The notes beneath the pieces are model-generated. The model did no database searches. It saw only the letters and a list, made by a program, of their open reading frames with translations, and was not told the origin of the DNA. A stretch of 64,000 nucleotides of DNA from Staphylotrichum longicolle. Taxonomy: Eukaryota; Ascomycota; Sordariomycetes; Sordariales; Chaetomiaceae. Of this stretch, positions 1 to 11,684 are shown piece after piece. How positions within the stretch are numbered: the stretch's first letter is position 1; each line of letters starts with the position of its first letter. The stretch is taken from contig JAHCVI010000001.1 of NCBI GenBank assembly GCA_019096155.1, positions 3,286,001 to 3,350,000 of the forward strand. The letters run 5' to 3'. Both the position numbers and the translations under genes were made by a program.

Positions 1-2451
1 ACCGACAAGGTCTCCGAGATCACGTCGTCGCCCACCGGTGCTGCCGGGCCAAACTCCAACCAGGAGGTCAAGGAGGAACACATCCTCTCAGACGACGGGA
101 AGACGCAGTACTACCGGAGCAAGGACGCCGGCAAGACCTGCAAGGAGAGGTTCTCATACGCGTCCTTCGATGCTGGCGCGACCGTCCTCAAGACCAGCCC
201 GGGGGCCAAAAACGCCAAGGCCATCCTGGTTGAGAATAAGGACTCGTACATGCTGCTGGAATGCCGCGCCAAGAATAAGTTCGTGATTGTCGAGCTGAGC
301 GACGACATCCTCGTCGACACCGTCGTCCTGGCCAACTTTGAATTCTTCTCCAGCATGATCCGCAAATTCACCGTCAGTGTTAGTGACCGCTATCCGGTGA
401 AGCTCGACAAGTGGGTCGACTTGGGCACCTTCGAGGCTCGCAATTCGCGAGACATCCAGGCATTCTTGATCGAGCATCCTCAGATCTACACCAAGTATAT
501 CCGCATCGAGTTCTTGAGCCACTGGGGAAACGAGTTCTATTGCCCTGTGTCTCTGCTCCGTGTCCATGGTACCCGCATGCTGGATTCGTGGAAGGAGCCG
601 AGCCACGATGACGAGCCGGAGCAGATCGAGGCAGAGGCTCGTGGGCCGGTAGAGGAGACGCAGCAAGTGCAAAAGCCAACGGCTGTTGACAGTTCGTCAG
701 TGGTTTCAAAGGAGGAGGCCATGCCCTCGCACATCGCTCAGATGGGTCTGACACCATGGCATCCTCTCTTGCAGGGCAACCTCTTTCACGAGATGTGCGA
801 GGTGCGTTCGCCAACGACTGCCGATCCTACCCCTGTCGAGTCTGCATCCAGCAACTCTCTGAAAAAGCTTCCCGCCGCGCCTGAATCGGTGACACCGCGC
901 CCTTCTGCGGCTTCGAGAGCGGACAAGGGGTCCCCGCCCAACGATTCCTCTTCGTCTCAGCCTCCCTCCCCACAGTCTTCCGTCTCTCAAGGGAAGTCAA
1001 CGAGTACTGCCTCGACCACCACGCCCTCCACCCCGCCACACGCTGGTAACAACAGCACCACAAATCACGTCTCCCAAAAACAGACCGATGGCCGGGCAGA
1101 CGGCGCGGACAACTCCTCCGCACCCACGACCACCCAGCGCAACAAAACCAGCTCCGTTGCCAGCTCTGCGTCCGCCTCTCCCACCGTGCAAGAGTCTTTC
1201 TTCAAGACCGTCACCAAGCGCCTACAACTCCTCGAATCCAACACCTCCCTCTCCCTCCAGTACATCGAGGACCAGTCCCGCTTCCTGCAAGAGGTGCTCC
1301 TCAAGATGGAGCGCAAGCAGATCACCCGCGTCGACTCCTTCCTCGACAACCTGAACAAGACGGTGCTGTCCGAGCTCCGCAACGTGCGCACGCAGTACGA
1401 TCAGATCTGGCAGAGCACCGTTATCGCCCTCGAGACCCAGCGCGAGCAGTCCCAGCGCGAGATCGTCGCCTCACACTCGCGCCTCAACATCCTCGCCGAC
1501 GAAGTCGTCTTTCAGAAGCGCATGGCCATCCTCCAAAGCGTCTTGCTTCTCGCCTGCCTCGTCCTCGTCATCTTCAGCCGCGGCGGTCTCGCCGCCCTCG
1601 ACAGCGCCTCCTTCCCCGCCTTCCCTCCGGCCTCCTCGAACTCCATCTACCGCCGGTACGGCTACAACCCCTACAACGGCAACGGCAACGGCGGCCCAGC
1701 CCGCTCCGACTCCATCTCGGGGCTCTCCATGCCCGGCTCCTCCTCCCCGCCAGACCCCACCACCACCACCACCATCATCAGACCAGCCGCCGCTGACTCG
1801 GCAGCAATCTCGATCAACCGCCACAACCTCGCCGCCTCCGCCCTCCCTCGCCACCTCTACCAATCCCAATCCCCCTCTTCCTCCCCCTCCTCTTCTTACA
1901 GAAACAAAACCCTCCCCCTGACCCCGCCGTCAGAGTACCTGAGCAGGGAAGGTACGCCCGCCACCCCCCTCGCCCGCAGCCCGGAGTCCTCCTTCTACGA
2001 AGAGCAACCGCCACCACAACACCGACGTCAAGAAGACGATGAGGAAGATGAGGAAGAAGAAGAAGAAGCAGAAGGCGACGACGAACGCAGCCAGCAGACT
2101 TTTCCCTCTACTGCCGCTGCCGGCGCCGCCGCCACCACCACCGCTGCGGACGTCGACGATCTCTCCATCCCCATCTCCACCGAGATCTCCTCCACCGAGA
2201 CCACCACCGAACTCGAACTCGAACTCGACCCCGAGCCGGGCGCGGATGATCTCTCTCCCGCCGACGCTACCACAACAATAATAGCAGATGAAAATAGAGA
2301 GGTGCTCGAGAAGACCAAGACAAAGAAGAAGAAGAAGCCGCCTCTGAACGGGCGACCCCGGTCGGCGATGGCACAGCTGGGAGCGGGAGGGGTGAACGGA
2401 CTCAGGAAGCCGCTCCCCGCGCTGCCCGAAGATTCGAGCGGCGGGTTATGA
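1..2451 (+). CDS. slp1: SUN-like protein SLP1 (partial, 5' end outside window)
   Basis: The frame is already open at base 1, so this is the 3' part of a gene. About residues 45-200 carry a SUN-like fold: FSYASFDAGATVLKT, then FVIVELSDDILVDTVVLANFEF, then a galactose-binding-like core ending in IRIEFLSHWGNEFYCPVSL. A Ser/Thr/Pro-rich stretch follows, then a coiled-coil segment (about 1195-1500) and one hydrophobic segment AILQSVLLLACLVLVIFS near 1525-1580. The tail is low-complexity, with an acidic D/E run near 2035-2080 and a basic KTKKKKK patch. Family knowledge: SLP1/SUN-like proteins are ER or nuclear-envelope membrane proteins involved in membrane protein folding and localisation. The first ATG in the window (250) lies inside the domain and is not the real start. 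The family call is good; the N-terminus cannot be seen. Confidence 0.85.
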   Translation, partial: TDKVSEITSSPTGAAGPNSNQEVKEEHILSDDGKTQYYRSKDAGKTCKERFSYASFDAGATVLKTSPGAKNAKAILVENKDSYMLLECRAKNKFVIVELSDDILVDTVVLANFEFFSSMIRKFTVSVSDRYPVKLDKWVDLGTFEARNSRDIQAFLIEHPQIYTKYIRIEFLSHWGNEFYCPVSLLRVHGTRMLDSWKEPSHDDEPEQIEAEARGPVEETQQVQKPTAVDSSSVVSKEEAMPSHIAQMGLTPWHPLLQGNLFHEMCEVRSPTTADPTPVESASSNSLKKLPAAPESVTPRPSAASRADKGSPPNDSSSSQPPSPQSSVSQGKSTSTASTTTPSTPPHAGNNSTTNHVSQKQTDGRADGADNSSAPTTTQRNKTSSVASSASASPTVQESFFKTVTKRLQLLESNTSLSLQYIEDQSRFLQEVLLKMERKQITRVDSFLDNLNKTVLSELRNVRTQYDQIWQSTVIALETQREQSQREIVASHSRLNILADEVVFQKRMAILQSVLLLACLVLVIFSRGGLAALDSASFPAFPPASSNSIYRRYGYNPYNGNGNGGPARSDSISGLSMPGSSSPPDPTTTTTIIRPAAADSAAISINRHNLAASALPRHLYQSQSPSSSPSSSYRNKTLPLTPPSEYLSREGTPATPLARSPESSFYEEQPPPQHRRQEDDEEDEEEEEEAEGDDERSQQTFPSTAAAGAAATTTAADVDDLSIPISTEISSTETTTELELELDPEPGADDLSPADATTTIIADENREVLEKTKTKKKKKPPLNGRPRSAMAQLGAGGVNGLRKPLPALPEDSSGGL

Positions 2452-3173
2452 GACGACAAGACACAACAGTACTTGCTATGCTTTTTACCTCTGGCTGTAA
2501 ATAATGATGATATGAGATACTCGGTAAATACCAAACAAACCCAAGGCTATTCATGCCCTCATTTGTCTTGTTTGGTGGTGGGTGACAGTGTACCTCTGCC
2601 ATCAATCAACGTGAACGTCACAACCATCACGCAAAGCGAGGACTAGTTAAAAAAGAAGCATGGGAAGGTAACGCTAATTAAGAGGCCAAAGCTAGCTCCC
2701 GGGTCCTAACTATGTGGGATAAGTGTCCGGGCCATAGTCGATCTGACTGCTCAAAAAACCAGGCTGTGCGGTATGGGATGACCTTTCCTAGACCACCAAG
2801 GCTGCAAGAACCCCCCGGCATAGTCCAATCCCCATTTCGCCGGCCCATTCCCTTTGCCCATCCCTTCCCTTTCCTTCCTCTCCTCTGTTTTTTCTAGAGT
2901 TTTTGCACCATGTGAGCGAGGCCAAATAACGCTGCAATAAGAAGTTGCCCTCCATTCCCGCCCAATATCTGAACGAGATTGTCAAAGGTGCATCTCGAGT
3001 TCAGCAATGACTTGCAATACAGATGATATCCACCATTGTCAACTTCAGAAAAATGGCAAAGTAACAGCCAACGTACTTCCGTCGTGTCGAATGTCAAGGC
3101 TCCCGGGACCGCGCCGACTATGAAGGTTGCCGCAGTCGCGTGAGAGACATCTCCTTCGGAAGTCAAGTGATGC
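2452..3173. other. Convergent intergenic region
   Basis: This holds the 3' flanks of the SLP1-like gene (+) and the MEI2-like gene (-). I see no coding potential, RNA gene or repeat, only short pyrimidine-rich stretches near 2860-2895. Confidence 0.6.
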
Positions 3174-5887
3174 TTACTGAGGTCCGAAGAAACTGTGGGC
3201 CTGGACATGGGCGTCGTAGTCGTACTCCTCGAGCGCAGCGAGCCTGGTTCCTCGGTCGTACTGTGAGCGACGGCGGCGCTGTTCATCACGGAAATGCTGG
3301 CCGGCGTTCGGCGTGAAGAGACCTAAAATAATGGACATGTCAGTCACAGAACTCGGATGTGTATAAGAGAGCCTGCTACTCACCGACGTGCTCAGCGTTC
3401 TCGCAGCTTCGCTTCATCTTCGACTGATTGTCGGGCTCCGGGAACGGCTCCTCCTGGCCGGACAGGTCCGGTCGAGGGCCATTGGAGGTGTAGTAGAGCT
3501 AGCAGCGTCAGCCAAATCTCAAAATGCGGTGAGAACAAATGTACCTTGGGCCGGTAATGAGGCGCCTCCAACATGACGGAGCTGTTGCGGAATTTCTGAA
3601 CGAGGCAATCCTTCCCTTGGATTGCTTGGGCAGATCAGCTTGCGTTCACGACTTCGAAGTCGGGCAGACCTACTGGCATAGGATATCTCGGCCACCTTGT
3701 CACTCTTAAAGCAGTTCCAACGCTGATTACCCCGAGCATTGACAAACTATTTGAAGGTCAGATGTGATCAGCATATCGAACCCATGAGGAATGTGAATGG
3801 AGTGGCGACGTACATCGATAATGTCCAAAGGCTGGGACGGCGTTAGTATGAATACTTCCAAAGTTCTGCAAGTGAGATAACTTACATCTACGAAGTTGAT
3901 GAACGCATAACCAACACTGGAAAAGATTGTTAGCAAGACCAAAGAGAGCGTCAAGATCGAGTCGCTACTTACTTGCAGTCATTGGCAAAGTCGATGCGCA
4001 GGTACATGAAATCATACTTGCCCCAGCTCGACTCGTCAATAATCCGCTTGAGCATCGCCTGGTCTACCTTGTTGGGGATGTTGCGCAGCATGATCTATGT
4101 CTGTGAGCTACTCCACAGTAACCCGCACAGGGAAGAGAGGAGACATACCGTGGTGCGGACGTCGATGCCGTCGCGGATGCGGTTGACATCAACATGATTG
4201 TGGTGGCCAGCATTGTTGAAGAACGGGGACCGGTTGACCCGCATGGCATTCTGGCGGCGGCCGTCCAGGCGGCCGTCCATGCGCCCATACGTCTGGATGG
4301 TTCTCGGACTGGTGAAGTCACCATGCATCGCCATCGGCGTGGCAGGAGGCGTGGTATTGTACAATGGCGCCATGATCGGCATGCCTCCGGAAATGGGGGT
4401 CATCGGCGCCATGTGGCTGACACCCTGGCCTCGGGTAGGAGTCTGGTCGAGCACAAACCGACTCGGTCCGGCAGCGGGGAGGCCGGGATATCCAACAGGG
4501 TACATGGCGTACTGCTGAAGCCCGGCGGGGGCTTGGCCAAAACGGCCAGTCGCCATGAGGGAACCGGCCTGATGAGGAGTGTCCAAAACACCCATGCTCT
4601 GAAACACGTTTTCCATGTTGCGAACGGGACTCCGTGTAGCGTTGAATGTTGAGTTGTGGTTCTCCAAATGCCGAGTTGCCATTGCTGCCGCGTCGAACTG
4701 GCATAGTGTCAAGATGAGGTGGACCCCTGTGACTCAACACGTCAGACTCTTGAGCAAACAACAGATATCTGACGACGTACGGCCCAGTGTGGTTCCGTTG
4801 AACCTATGAACCACGGCGATGGCAACATCGGCGTCGGAAAACTCAGCCAGGGCCCGAAAAGCACCGTCGCCATGTCGCTCTGTCGCAGAAGCGCAAACAC
4901 CTCGCCTTGGGTTTCTAAAAAGGTCTGAATGACCGTCTCGACATGAACACGGAGTTGGGACCCTGTCCAAATGCCGTGATTTGAATCTGGCCATTACAGA
5001 CCGGATCGGCCTGACCCGATGAGCAGACCTGAATGATTGTTAGCAGAAGCTCGTTAGCCCGCGGGAGTGGGGGGGGGGGGGGGGGGGGGTTTGTGAAGGG
5101 CCAAGAGTGACAGGCAAACATGCGTACACTGTAGAAGTCAATCGCCGCAATATACTCGGCACGCCAGTCAGGGGAACCGAGCTGAACATTATCATGGGCG
5201 TTGCGGGCGTCACGGATATTGGGAAGGTGAAGAAACACCTTGCCGTCAGCCGAAACGGCATTGCGCTTGCCCTGGCAGGCTGACCCAAGCCGCTCCAGTT
5301 TCTAGGTTGGCCGTCAGCAATATGTACGCTGGGTGAGATCAAAGTCTGATTTTCTTTACCTCAAGATAGCCCTCAATCTCCGCGAGGGTGATGGGTTGAG
5401 AAGGCGAATAAAGAACAAGGCATCGAGAAACTCCTAACTCAGTGCTGAACCTAGCAGTGGTCTGGGGTGCAAAGAGCTGGCGGTTTGCACCTAGACCAGC
5501 ATTCATCCCAGGAGGTGCATTCAGGGAGCCGTGTGCCACCAGCGGAACAGAGACTGGGCGGAACGCCGAGGCGGTCGGGGATAGCTTCTGCTCGCCCTTA
5601 GCGACAGTCGTGCTAGAGACGAAGGGGTCCTTCTCGGCGGCAGCCGAGGGATTGCCAAGGCCCTCGATGGTGTTGACATGATGAAAGTGGGCGGGATGGT
5701 CGGAGCGGTCAGACGGAGCGTTGAGGCCGAGGGCTGTCGGAATCTTGTTGGACCGGACCGAACCGTCATCAGGAGAAAAGACTGTAAGCCTCGTCTCCGG
5801 GGTCCCTTCATGTTTGTATGAGTCGGCACCAGCACTCGATGAGTGAGGAGATGACGGGTTGAAGGCTGCGTCCCGCACCTGCGCCAT
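3174..5887 (-). CDS. mei2: MEI2-like RNA-binding protein (C-terminal RRM)
   Basis: This is a multi-exon gene. Exon 1 (5360-5887) starts MAQVRDAAFNPSSP; exon 2 is 5128-5301. Later exons assemble into the MEI2-type RRM: IMLRNIPNKVDQAMLK, WGKYDFMYLRIDFANDC, VGYAFINFVD, PLDIID, FVNARGNQRWNCFKSDKVA, then MLEAPHYRPK. The last exon, GLFTPNAGQHFRDEQRRRR to HSFFGPQ, ends with TAA at 3174-3176. An upstream degenerate RRM includes FRALAEFSDADVAIAVVHRF (about 4800-4860). Family knowledge: MEI2 proteins bind RNA and promote meiotic entry in fission yeast. The exon near 4800-5030 needs two extra bases (about 4941 and 4870) to read through, so the sequence is probably missing bases there. One exon is only 18 nt (3814-3831). 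Function in this fungus is inferred. Confidence 0.82.
5069..5089 (+). repeat. 21-nt poly-G tract inside a MEI2 intron
   Basis: There are 21 consecutive G on the + strand (C on the transcribed strand), inside the second intron of the MEI2-like gene. Its true length is uncertain, because such tracts are hard to sequence. Confidence 0.9.
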
Positions 5888-7265
5888 GGTGATGGGATAG
5901 TCGCGGTGTCGATCGTGGTCGCGGAGTGCCTTCTTGGCGAGACTCGAGGTACCTTAGGTAGGATACGAGGAAGTTGACGACGACAACGGATGGGACCTGG
6001 CGAGAGAGGAGGATAAATGAGGGTAATTCTCGCAGTCAGAACCGATGAGAAGAAGGAACGAGAAGACGGCCCGAGTGACGAATGATCCAAGAGGTTGAGG
6101 GAAGGGAACTCGCGATCGGGATCCAAGTCTCCAAAATGACCACGCGACGCGAAAATCGAGATTCGGAAGGAGCGTGGGACTAAAAGTAGACGGCGTCCTC
6201 AGGCAGAGATCCGATATGGAAGGCAGACTCTGTTGATGGAGCAGTCGCGATCTTGAAAAATGACCAGAGGTTGAAGTCTGAGGTCCGAGAAACCGAACCC
6301 CTGGTGGTCAAAGAAATCAAAAGCGCGAGGAAAATCAAACGATGATTTTTCAATGGTGCGGTGGCAACGTAGATTTGTGGGAAAAAAAAAGGCCCCCTCT
6401 TTCAGTCAGACCATGGACTCAAACTCACCGGGGCCAGCAAACACGGAAACCGGGATGTCGGTTCTCAGGAATTTGACGAGCTCCCTGGGATGGGATGTGG
6501 GTGGGTGATCAGCCGGACTGAGTTGAGATGATGACCAGCGAATCTTTCAGGATCTGAAAGGCATGCAAGACGGGAATGGAGGACAACCTGACACTGCTTG
6601 CAGTCTACGAACTGGGTTATGACAGTGAGTCTGCCAGTCATGAGATGGAAGAGGAAGGATCGATGGGTTGTTAAGGGTATGGATCCAACTCCGGCCACAG
6701 AATGAACTGAGACTGTACCTCTCCGGATCTTTCACAATGTAGCAATTGAATTTATGAGGCACATAATATACTTGAGAACAATAACCACCCCTTTCCCCAG
6801 GCATTCCTGAGTTACAAACCAGAAGGTAAAGAGTTGAACGACCTGAAAGAGTAAAAGAGGAACTCGGGAGCCCTCATCTTAGACTCAGGATGTTGGGCCA
6901 AGACAGGGGTTATAGAAGGGACCGCTTTGCAATGTACCCAAAGACAGCGGTGCTCTACTGAAGAAAGGTCCCTCAACTCTAGATCTCTTGGATTCTTTTG
7001 GGTCATTGATTTTCGTCTAAGTTGGATCTCTTGAGAGTAAAAGGGGTAAAACGCCAAGCCTTTTGTTGACTTCCAACACCTGGACAACCGACCGGGATAT
7101 GATAGACGCACGGACCACCAGTGCCTCTGATGCGCCTGGCTCCCACCTTTGGCTGTCTTCGACACGACTCGACGACAACATAGCTCCTAGCCCACCCATT
7201 TTCGCAGAACCATCCAGGACCCAATATCGATCAGGAAGCGAAACCGTTGATGCGTGCGACTCAAA
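5888..7265. promoter_or_regulatory. Divergent promoter region, MEI2-like / SEC15
   Basis: This 1.4 kb region lies between two divergent start codons. It contains short A-runs (near 6381) and pyrimidine-rich patches. I found no convincing gene or RNA, and no site I can assign to a named regulator. It probably holds both promoters and 5' UTRs. Confidence 0.5.
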
Positions 7266-10118
7266 ATGCCGAGGAAAGCCCAGACGTGGGACGACTATGA
7301 CTCGGCTGTCACCCAGGTCCGTTCCGCTACTGCCTTGCTCCTGGCTGTCGTTGCTGACCGTATCGTCGAATTGTAGATCATCCTTGCGCCGTCCGACTCC
7401 GAGTTCCTCGACCAATTGATCCCCGTCCTCAAAGATGCCGCAACAAGCAGCCGCGTCGGGTCGCTCGTCCAGAGCCTGTCCCAGTATGCCGAGGACCGCG
7501 AGGGCGACATCGAACGCATCGGCCTGACCAAGCACGAGGAGTTCCTGAGCTCCGTCAACCAGCTGCAACAAGTGCGGGAAGGAACGGTGGCCCTGACATC
7601 CGAGATCCTGGACCTAAACCAGTCCATCCAGGCGAGCACCGAGAAGCTCGCTGAGCAGAAGCAGGCCTTGGTGAACACGCGCGGCGTACGCCAGAACATT
7701 ACCGAAGTCTCGGACGCCCTCGAGGAGTCGCTCAAGATCTTGTATGCCGTCAACCATGCCCACGACCTCATCCGGAAGAAGAACTACTACGCCGCCCTCA
7801 AGTCCCTGGAGGACCTCCAGAACGAATACCTGGTGCCCATCATCCAGAACAAGTATGCGGCCCAGTACAAGTTGGCGGACATGATTCAGAAGTCGCTCCC
7901 CGCTTCTCAGAAGGCAATATCAGAGGCAGTCATGTCGGATCTGAACACCTGGCTGTTCCGCATCAGGGAGTCGTCACAGTTCCTGGGCGAGGTGGCCTTT
8001 TACCACACCGATCAGCGGCGCGCCAGGCAAAAGGAGCGGATGGAGGGAAACGAGTTTCTGAGCCGCTTCAAGTTGAACTCTGCCATCGAGCTGGTCTTTG
8101 ATGAGAGCAACGAGTTTGACGTTCTCAACAACGAGGAGCTCCAAATCGACTTCACGCCTCTCCACGAAGCGCTGCATATCCACGATTCCCTTGGGCAGGT
8201 GGACAAGTTCCGTGCCGAGTATGCGGCAACGAGACGGCAGCAGAAGGACCTAATCATACCCAGTTCCGAGAACATTTTTTCTAATGAGGACGAGGAATCC
8301 CTCAGGGCCCTTTTGGAAAGTGTCGCTGGGTTTGCCATCATAGAGAAGGCTACGATGCAACGTGCTCCATCGGTTCGCTCGACTCTTGATGTAAGCATCT
8401 GCCGCTATGGTGTTGGGGTGAGAGCAGTTTCTAACACAGGCAGGTTGACGAGCTTTGGGATTCGATGTGCCAGGCTGCTATCCGAATTGTATCGAGGTCG
8501 CTGGACGGCGTCTACAATGCGGAGCTAGTACTGAAGAGCAAGGACGTCTTTGCTTTGTTTATCCAGACAATGGAGGTAGGTTCATTGGGTCTAGGATGTG
8601 TGCGACTTCTTCTGACGAGGTGCGCAGGGCTGGGGCTATTCTGCCTCTATGGTCAACAACTTTCAACTGGTTCTTTTCCACAAATATGCCGAGCTGTTGC
8701 AGCGCAAGTTTGGCGAAGACTTTTCCGAGGTTGGTGGACCGGTTCGAGCGTGATTGGTCATAACTGACTGGTTGAAGATTGTTTCGACCGATGATTACAT
8801 GCCTGTGCCCATCAGGTCGCGCGAGGAGTATGACGACGTTGTTTCCGCAGCCTGGTTCGTCGACGAGAGATCTCTGAATGACCTCACGTACGTACACAGA
8901 ACCGCTCACGAGAAGGAGAGCCTGGTGGCTGCCCTTGCTGACTCTACGCAGGTTCCCTACAGTCTTGCCCTTTTCGAAGATGTACCCTCTGTGTTGCCTA
9001 AACATCAGGAGCTATGCGGAACAGTTCCTCGATTTTACCCGGGAGAACTTTGACTACCCCAGCCTTGTTGACGAAACGCTCAGAAAGGCACGTTTGTCCC
9101 TCTGTCTCCCTTGAAAGGTACCGGTCTAACTTGTCTAGACCTTGGATGAACTCCTTAGCGATATTGTCTGCCAGGCTCTGGTCGAGAGGCTGCATTCGCA
9201 ATATCTGGGCCAGATTGTGCAGATCTTGACCAATTTCGAGCATTTTGAGGTTGCTTGCCAGGAACTCGAGAAGCTGCTGATCGAAGCCCGGTCATCCACA
9301 TCGGCCGGTGGACCGGTGACTCTGAAGGCGACAGAGCTGTTTAGAAGCCACAAGAAGACGGCTGAGAAACGCATCTTTGAGCTCGTCAACTCCAAGATTG
9401 ACGATCTCGTGGACACCTCTGACTATGACTGGTCAGGATCCCTTGTTTGTCGCCCTACACGCAAAGCCCACTGACACAGAACAGGACCGCGACATCGAAA
9501 CCCACGAAGCCCAGCAGCTACATGGTGACCCTGACCCAGTTCCTCGAAAACATCATGATCTCCACCCTTCTAGGTCTCCCTCGCGAGATCAAAGAGCTCA
9601 TCTACTTTGACGCGCTCAGCCACGCAGCCAATAAGATCCTCGTATGATCCCTCAACCTCCTTTTACCATGCGTTGTAACTAAACCCACCCACCTCCCACG
9701 CAGGCCCTCCCCCTCTCCCCTGACGTCAAGAAGATCAACCCCAACGGGGTGGCCGCCATGGCGCTCGACGTCGCGCACCTGACGGATTTCGTCAGCAAGC
9801 TCGAGAACGCCTTCATGCTGGAGCAGAACCTGGACGAGCTGCAGCAGACGGTCACGCTGATGCAGTGCGAGAACCACGAGGAGTTTTACGACATTTCGAT
9901 CCGCAACAAGAAGTACGGCCGCGTCGACGCCATGAATGGCCCAGTCTTGTTGGAGAAGTACGTCCTCGCTTTGTGTCTTTTGCTCTCTATTGATGCTGTC
10001 TACGTGGCGGGCTTCGCGATTGCTAACAGTCAACAAAAACAGGATCACCCAAACAGTCGAGAACCCAAGCCGGACAGCGCCGCTCGCTAACTTCAGCTCG
10101 CGCTTCGGCTTGCGGTGA
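7266..10118 (+). CDS. sec15: Exocyst complex component SEC15
   Basis: The ATG at 7266 opens a 17-codon first exon (MPRKAQTWDDYDSAVTQ, to 7316). Exon 2 (7377-8390) begins IILAPSDSEFLDQLIPVLKD. Its coiled-coil N-terminal half contains LIRKKNYYAALKSLEDLQ and AVMSDLNTWLFRIRESS, typical of Sec15. Further exons are 8444-8575 (VDELWDSMCQAAIRIVSRSL), one starting GWGYSASMVNNFQLVLFHKY, and others through FVSKLENAFMLEQNLDEL to the end FSSRFGLR. Every junction restores the frame. One intron (9088-9138) appears to be of GC-AG type. Role from family knowledge: Sec15 is the exocyst subunit that binds the Rab GTPase Sec4 and tethers secretory vesicles at the growing hyphal tip. The length, about 760 aa, is normal for the family. 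Confidence 0.9.
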
Positions 10119-10513
10119 TTGCGATCTGACACGACGACAAAGCTTTCTCTTTTTCTTCTTCGAACCACGACGTCACGATGCCAGCTATCGACTTCTTTCT
10201 TGTTTTGCGAGTTACGGGGAAATGATTGTGAAACGATTTGAGGAAAAAAGTCATAATCCGGCCATGAGGAAACCACTAATACCGACACCGCCAACCTGTC
10301 CCACCCCTCCAACCCCCGCCTTTACTACTTACGGAGAATTACCAACAAGGGAAAACACACCACATCACTTTGTTGTTGTGAGTGAGAGTTTGACACGGGG
10401 AAAACAAAAAAGAAAACCCGGCAGAAGCAAAACCCTCCCCACCGCCCATGAAAATCCAACCTTTGAACTGGCGCCAGAACCCGAGATGTCTTGCAAACTT
10501 TAATACGAAGGAA
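10119..10513. other. Convergent intergenic region SEC15 / HapE
   Basis: This is a 3' flank on both sides. Nothing beyond AT-richer stretches (10140-10260, 10390-10430) likely to serve 3' end formation. Confidence 0.5.
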
Positions 10514-11684
10514 TCAACCCTGGCTCGATCCGTCCGCTCCTCCTCCGCTCCCCGAGGCTGATCGCCGCAGATCGGGGTGCAAGACAGCCGAAGCATCGCC
10601 CGGCTTGGGCTCGAGCCCAATGTTGTCCTGAGCGGGAGGGGGGTCTGGATATGCTGTTTCCGGGAAGGGCGTCTGCTGCACCGCCGCCGCAAGATCTGTT
10701 GCTAGCTGATACTCTGCCGCTGCCGCCGCCGCTGCGGCCCCCTAGGCGCCCTACTAGTTCAGTTAGCTTTTTGTTGGGGATTCGCGCGCACTCGGGGCTC
10801 TGCGGCCGCAAAACATACCTGCTGAGGAGGCATCGTCCCGTACGAGTACATGTCCTCGACGCCGTACATCTGGGCTTGGGGCTGGCCGTAGGCGGGCGCG
10901 CCCGGCTGGACTTGGCCGGGGTACATGGTTGTGCTGGCGGTAGTCGGCCTCGGCGCCCATCTGATGGCCTCCCAGGGTGTAGTCGGGGCGGCCATGGGGT
11001 GTTGGCCGGCGTGGTTGGGGCCCCGCCGGGGATCTGGGGCTGCGGGGCGGCGGGTTGGGCGGCGGCGGCGGCTTGGTTGCTCGTCCGCTTGGCGTGGGAG
11101 GAGGCTTCCTCGCGCGGGACGATGTCGATGAGGAAGTCGAACATGTCGGACTTGGCCAGGGCCGAGGCGATGTCGGACCGCTGGAGGGTGCGCCGCTTGT
11201 TCTCCTCCGCATGTATCCATGCGCGCATGGTGAGCTCGGTAATGAAGATGTCGCAGCCCTTGGCGAACAGGATCGGGGCCTCGGCCGAGATCATCTTGAC
11301 CTCCGGGTCAGCCTTCATGACCTTCTTGATCCGGGCCAGCGGTAATTGGTGCATCTTGTAGTCGTGTGTGTCGCTCTCGAGGTGGTTGATGGTGTGCTGC
11401 CAGTAGGCCGTGAGGACGTCCTTGTAATGGCCCGTCAGGCCCTGGTGCACGTTCGCCCATGTCCCTGTGTACAGCTCCGAGGGCGCGAAGCCTTGGGCGG
11501 ATATCTAGAGGGGTTGATGTCAGTGGTGCCGGTGTTCGTGGCATTTCGGGGGGTTGAACGGCCACAAACGTACCGCTGCGCTGGCACCGTAATGGCCGCC
11601 GAGGCTGAGGTCATAAACGGGCATCTGCCGGCCCTGCTGGCCGTGTTGGCCGTGCTGCGCCGAGGAGGGGTTCTGCGGGTCCAT
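10514..11684 (-). CDS. hapE: CCAAT-binding complex subunit HapE / HAP5 (NF-YC type)
   Basis: Exon 1 (11574-11684) encodes MDPQNPSSAQHGQHGQQ. Exon 2 starts at 11504 with ISAQGFAPSELYTGTWANV, then the histone-fold core LPLARIKKVMKADPEVKMIS, EAPILFAKGCDIFITELTMR, RRTLQRSDIASALAKSDMFD and FLIDIVPRE. This is the NF-YC fold with its fungal extension. The last exon is an Ala/Gln/Pro-rich tail ending LRRSASGSGGGADGSSQG, stop TGA at 10514-10516. Role: with HapB and HapC it forms the CCAAT-binding complex, which controls iron, redox and primary metabolism genes. After the core, the frame carrying PGQVQPGAPAYGQPQAQMYG is offset by one base, so at least one base is probably missing near 10995. The core assignment is very secure; the tail is less so. 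Confidence 0.9.

Noticed and set aside
10651..11361. 236-codon open frame on the + strand
   Set aside because: Antisense to HapE; low-complexity Gly/Arg/Val sequence.
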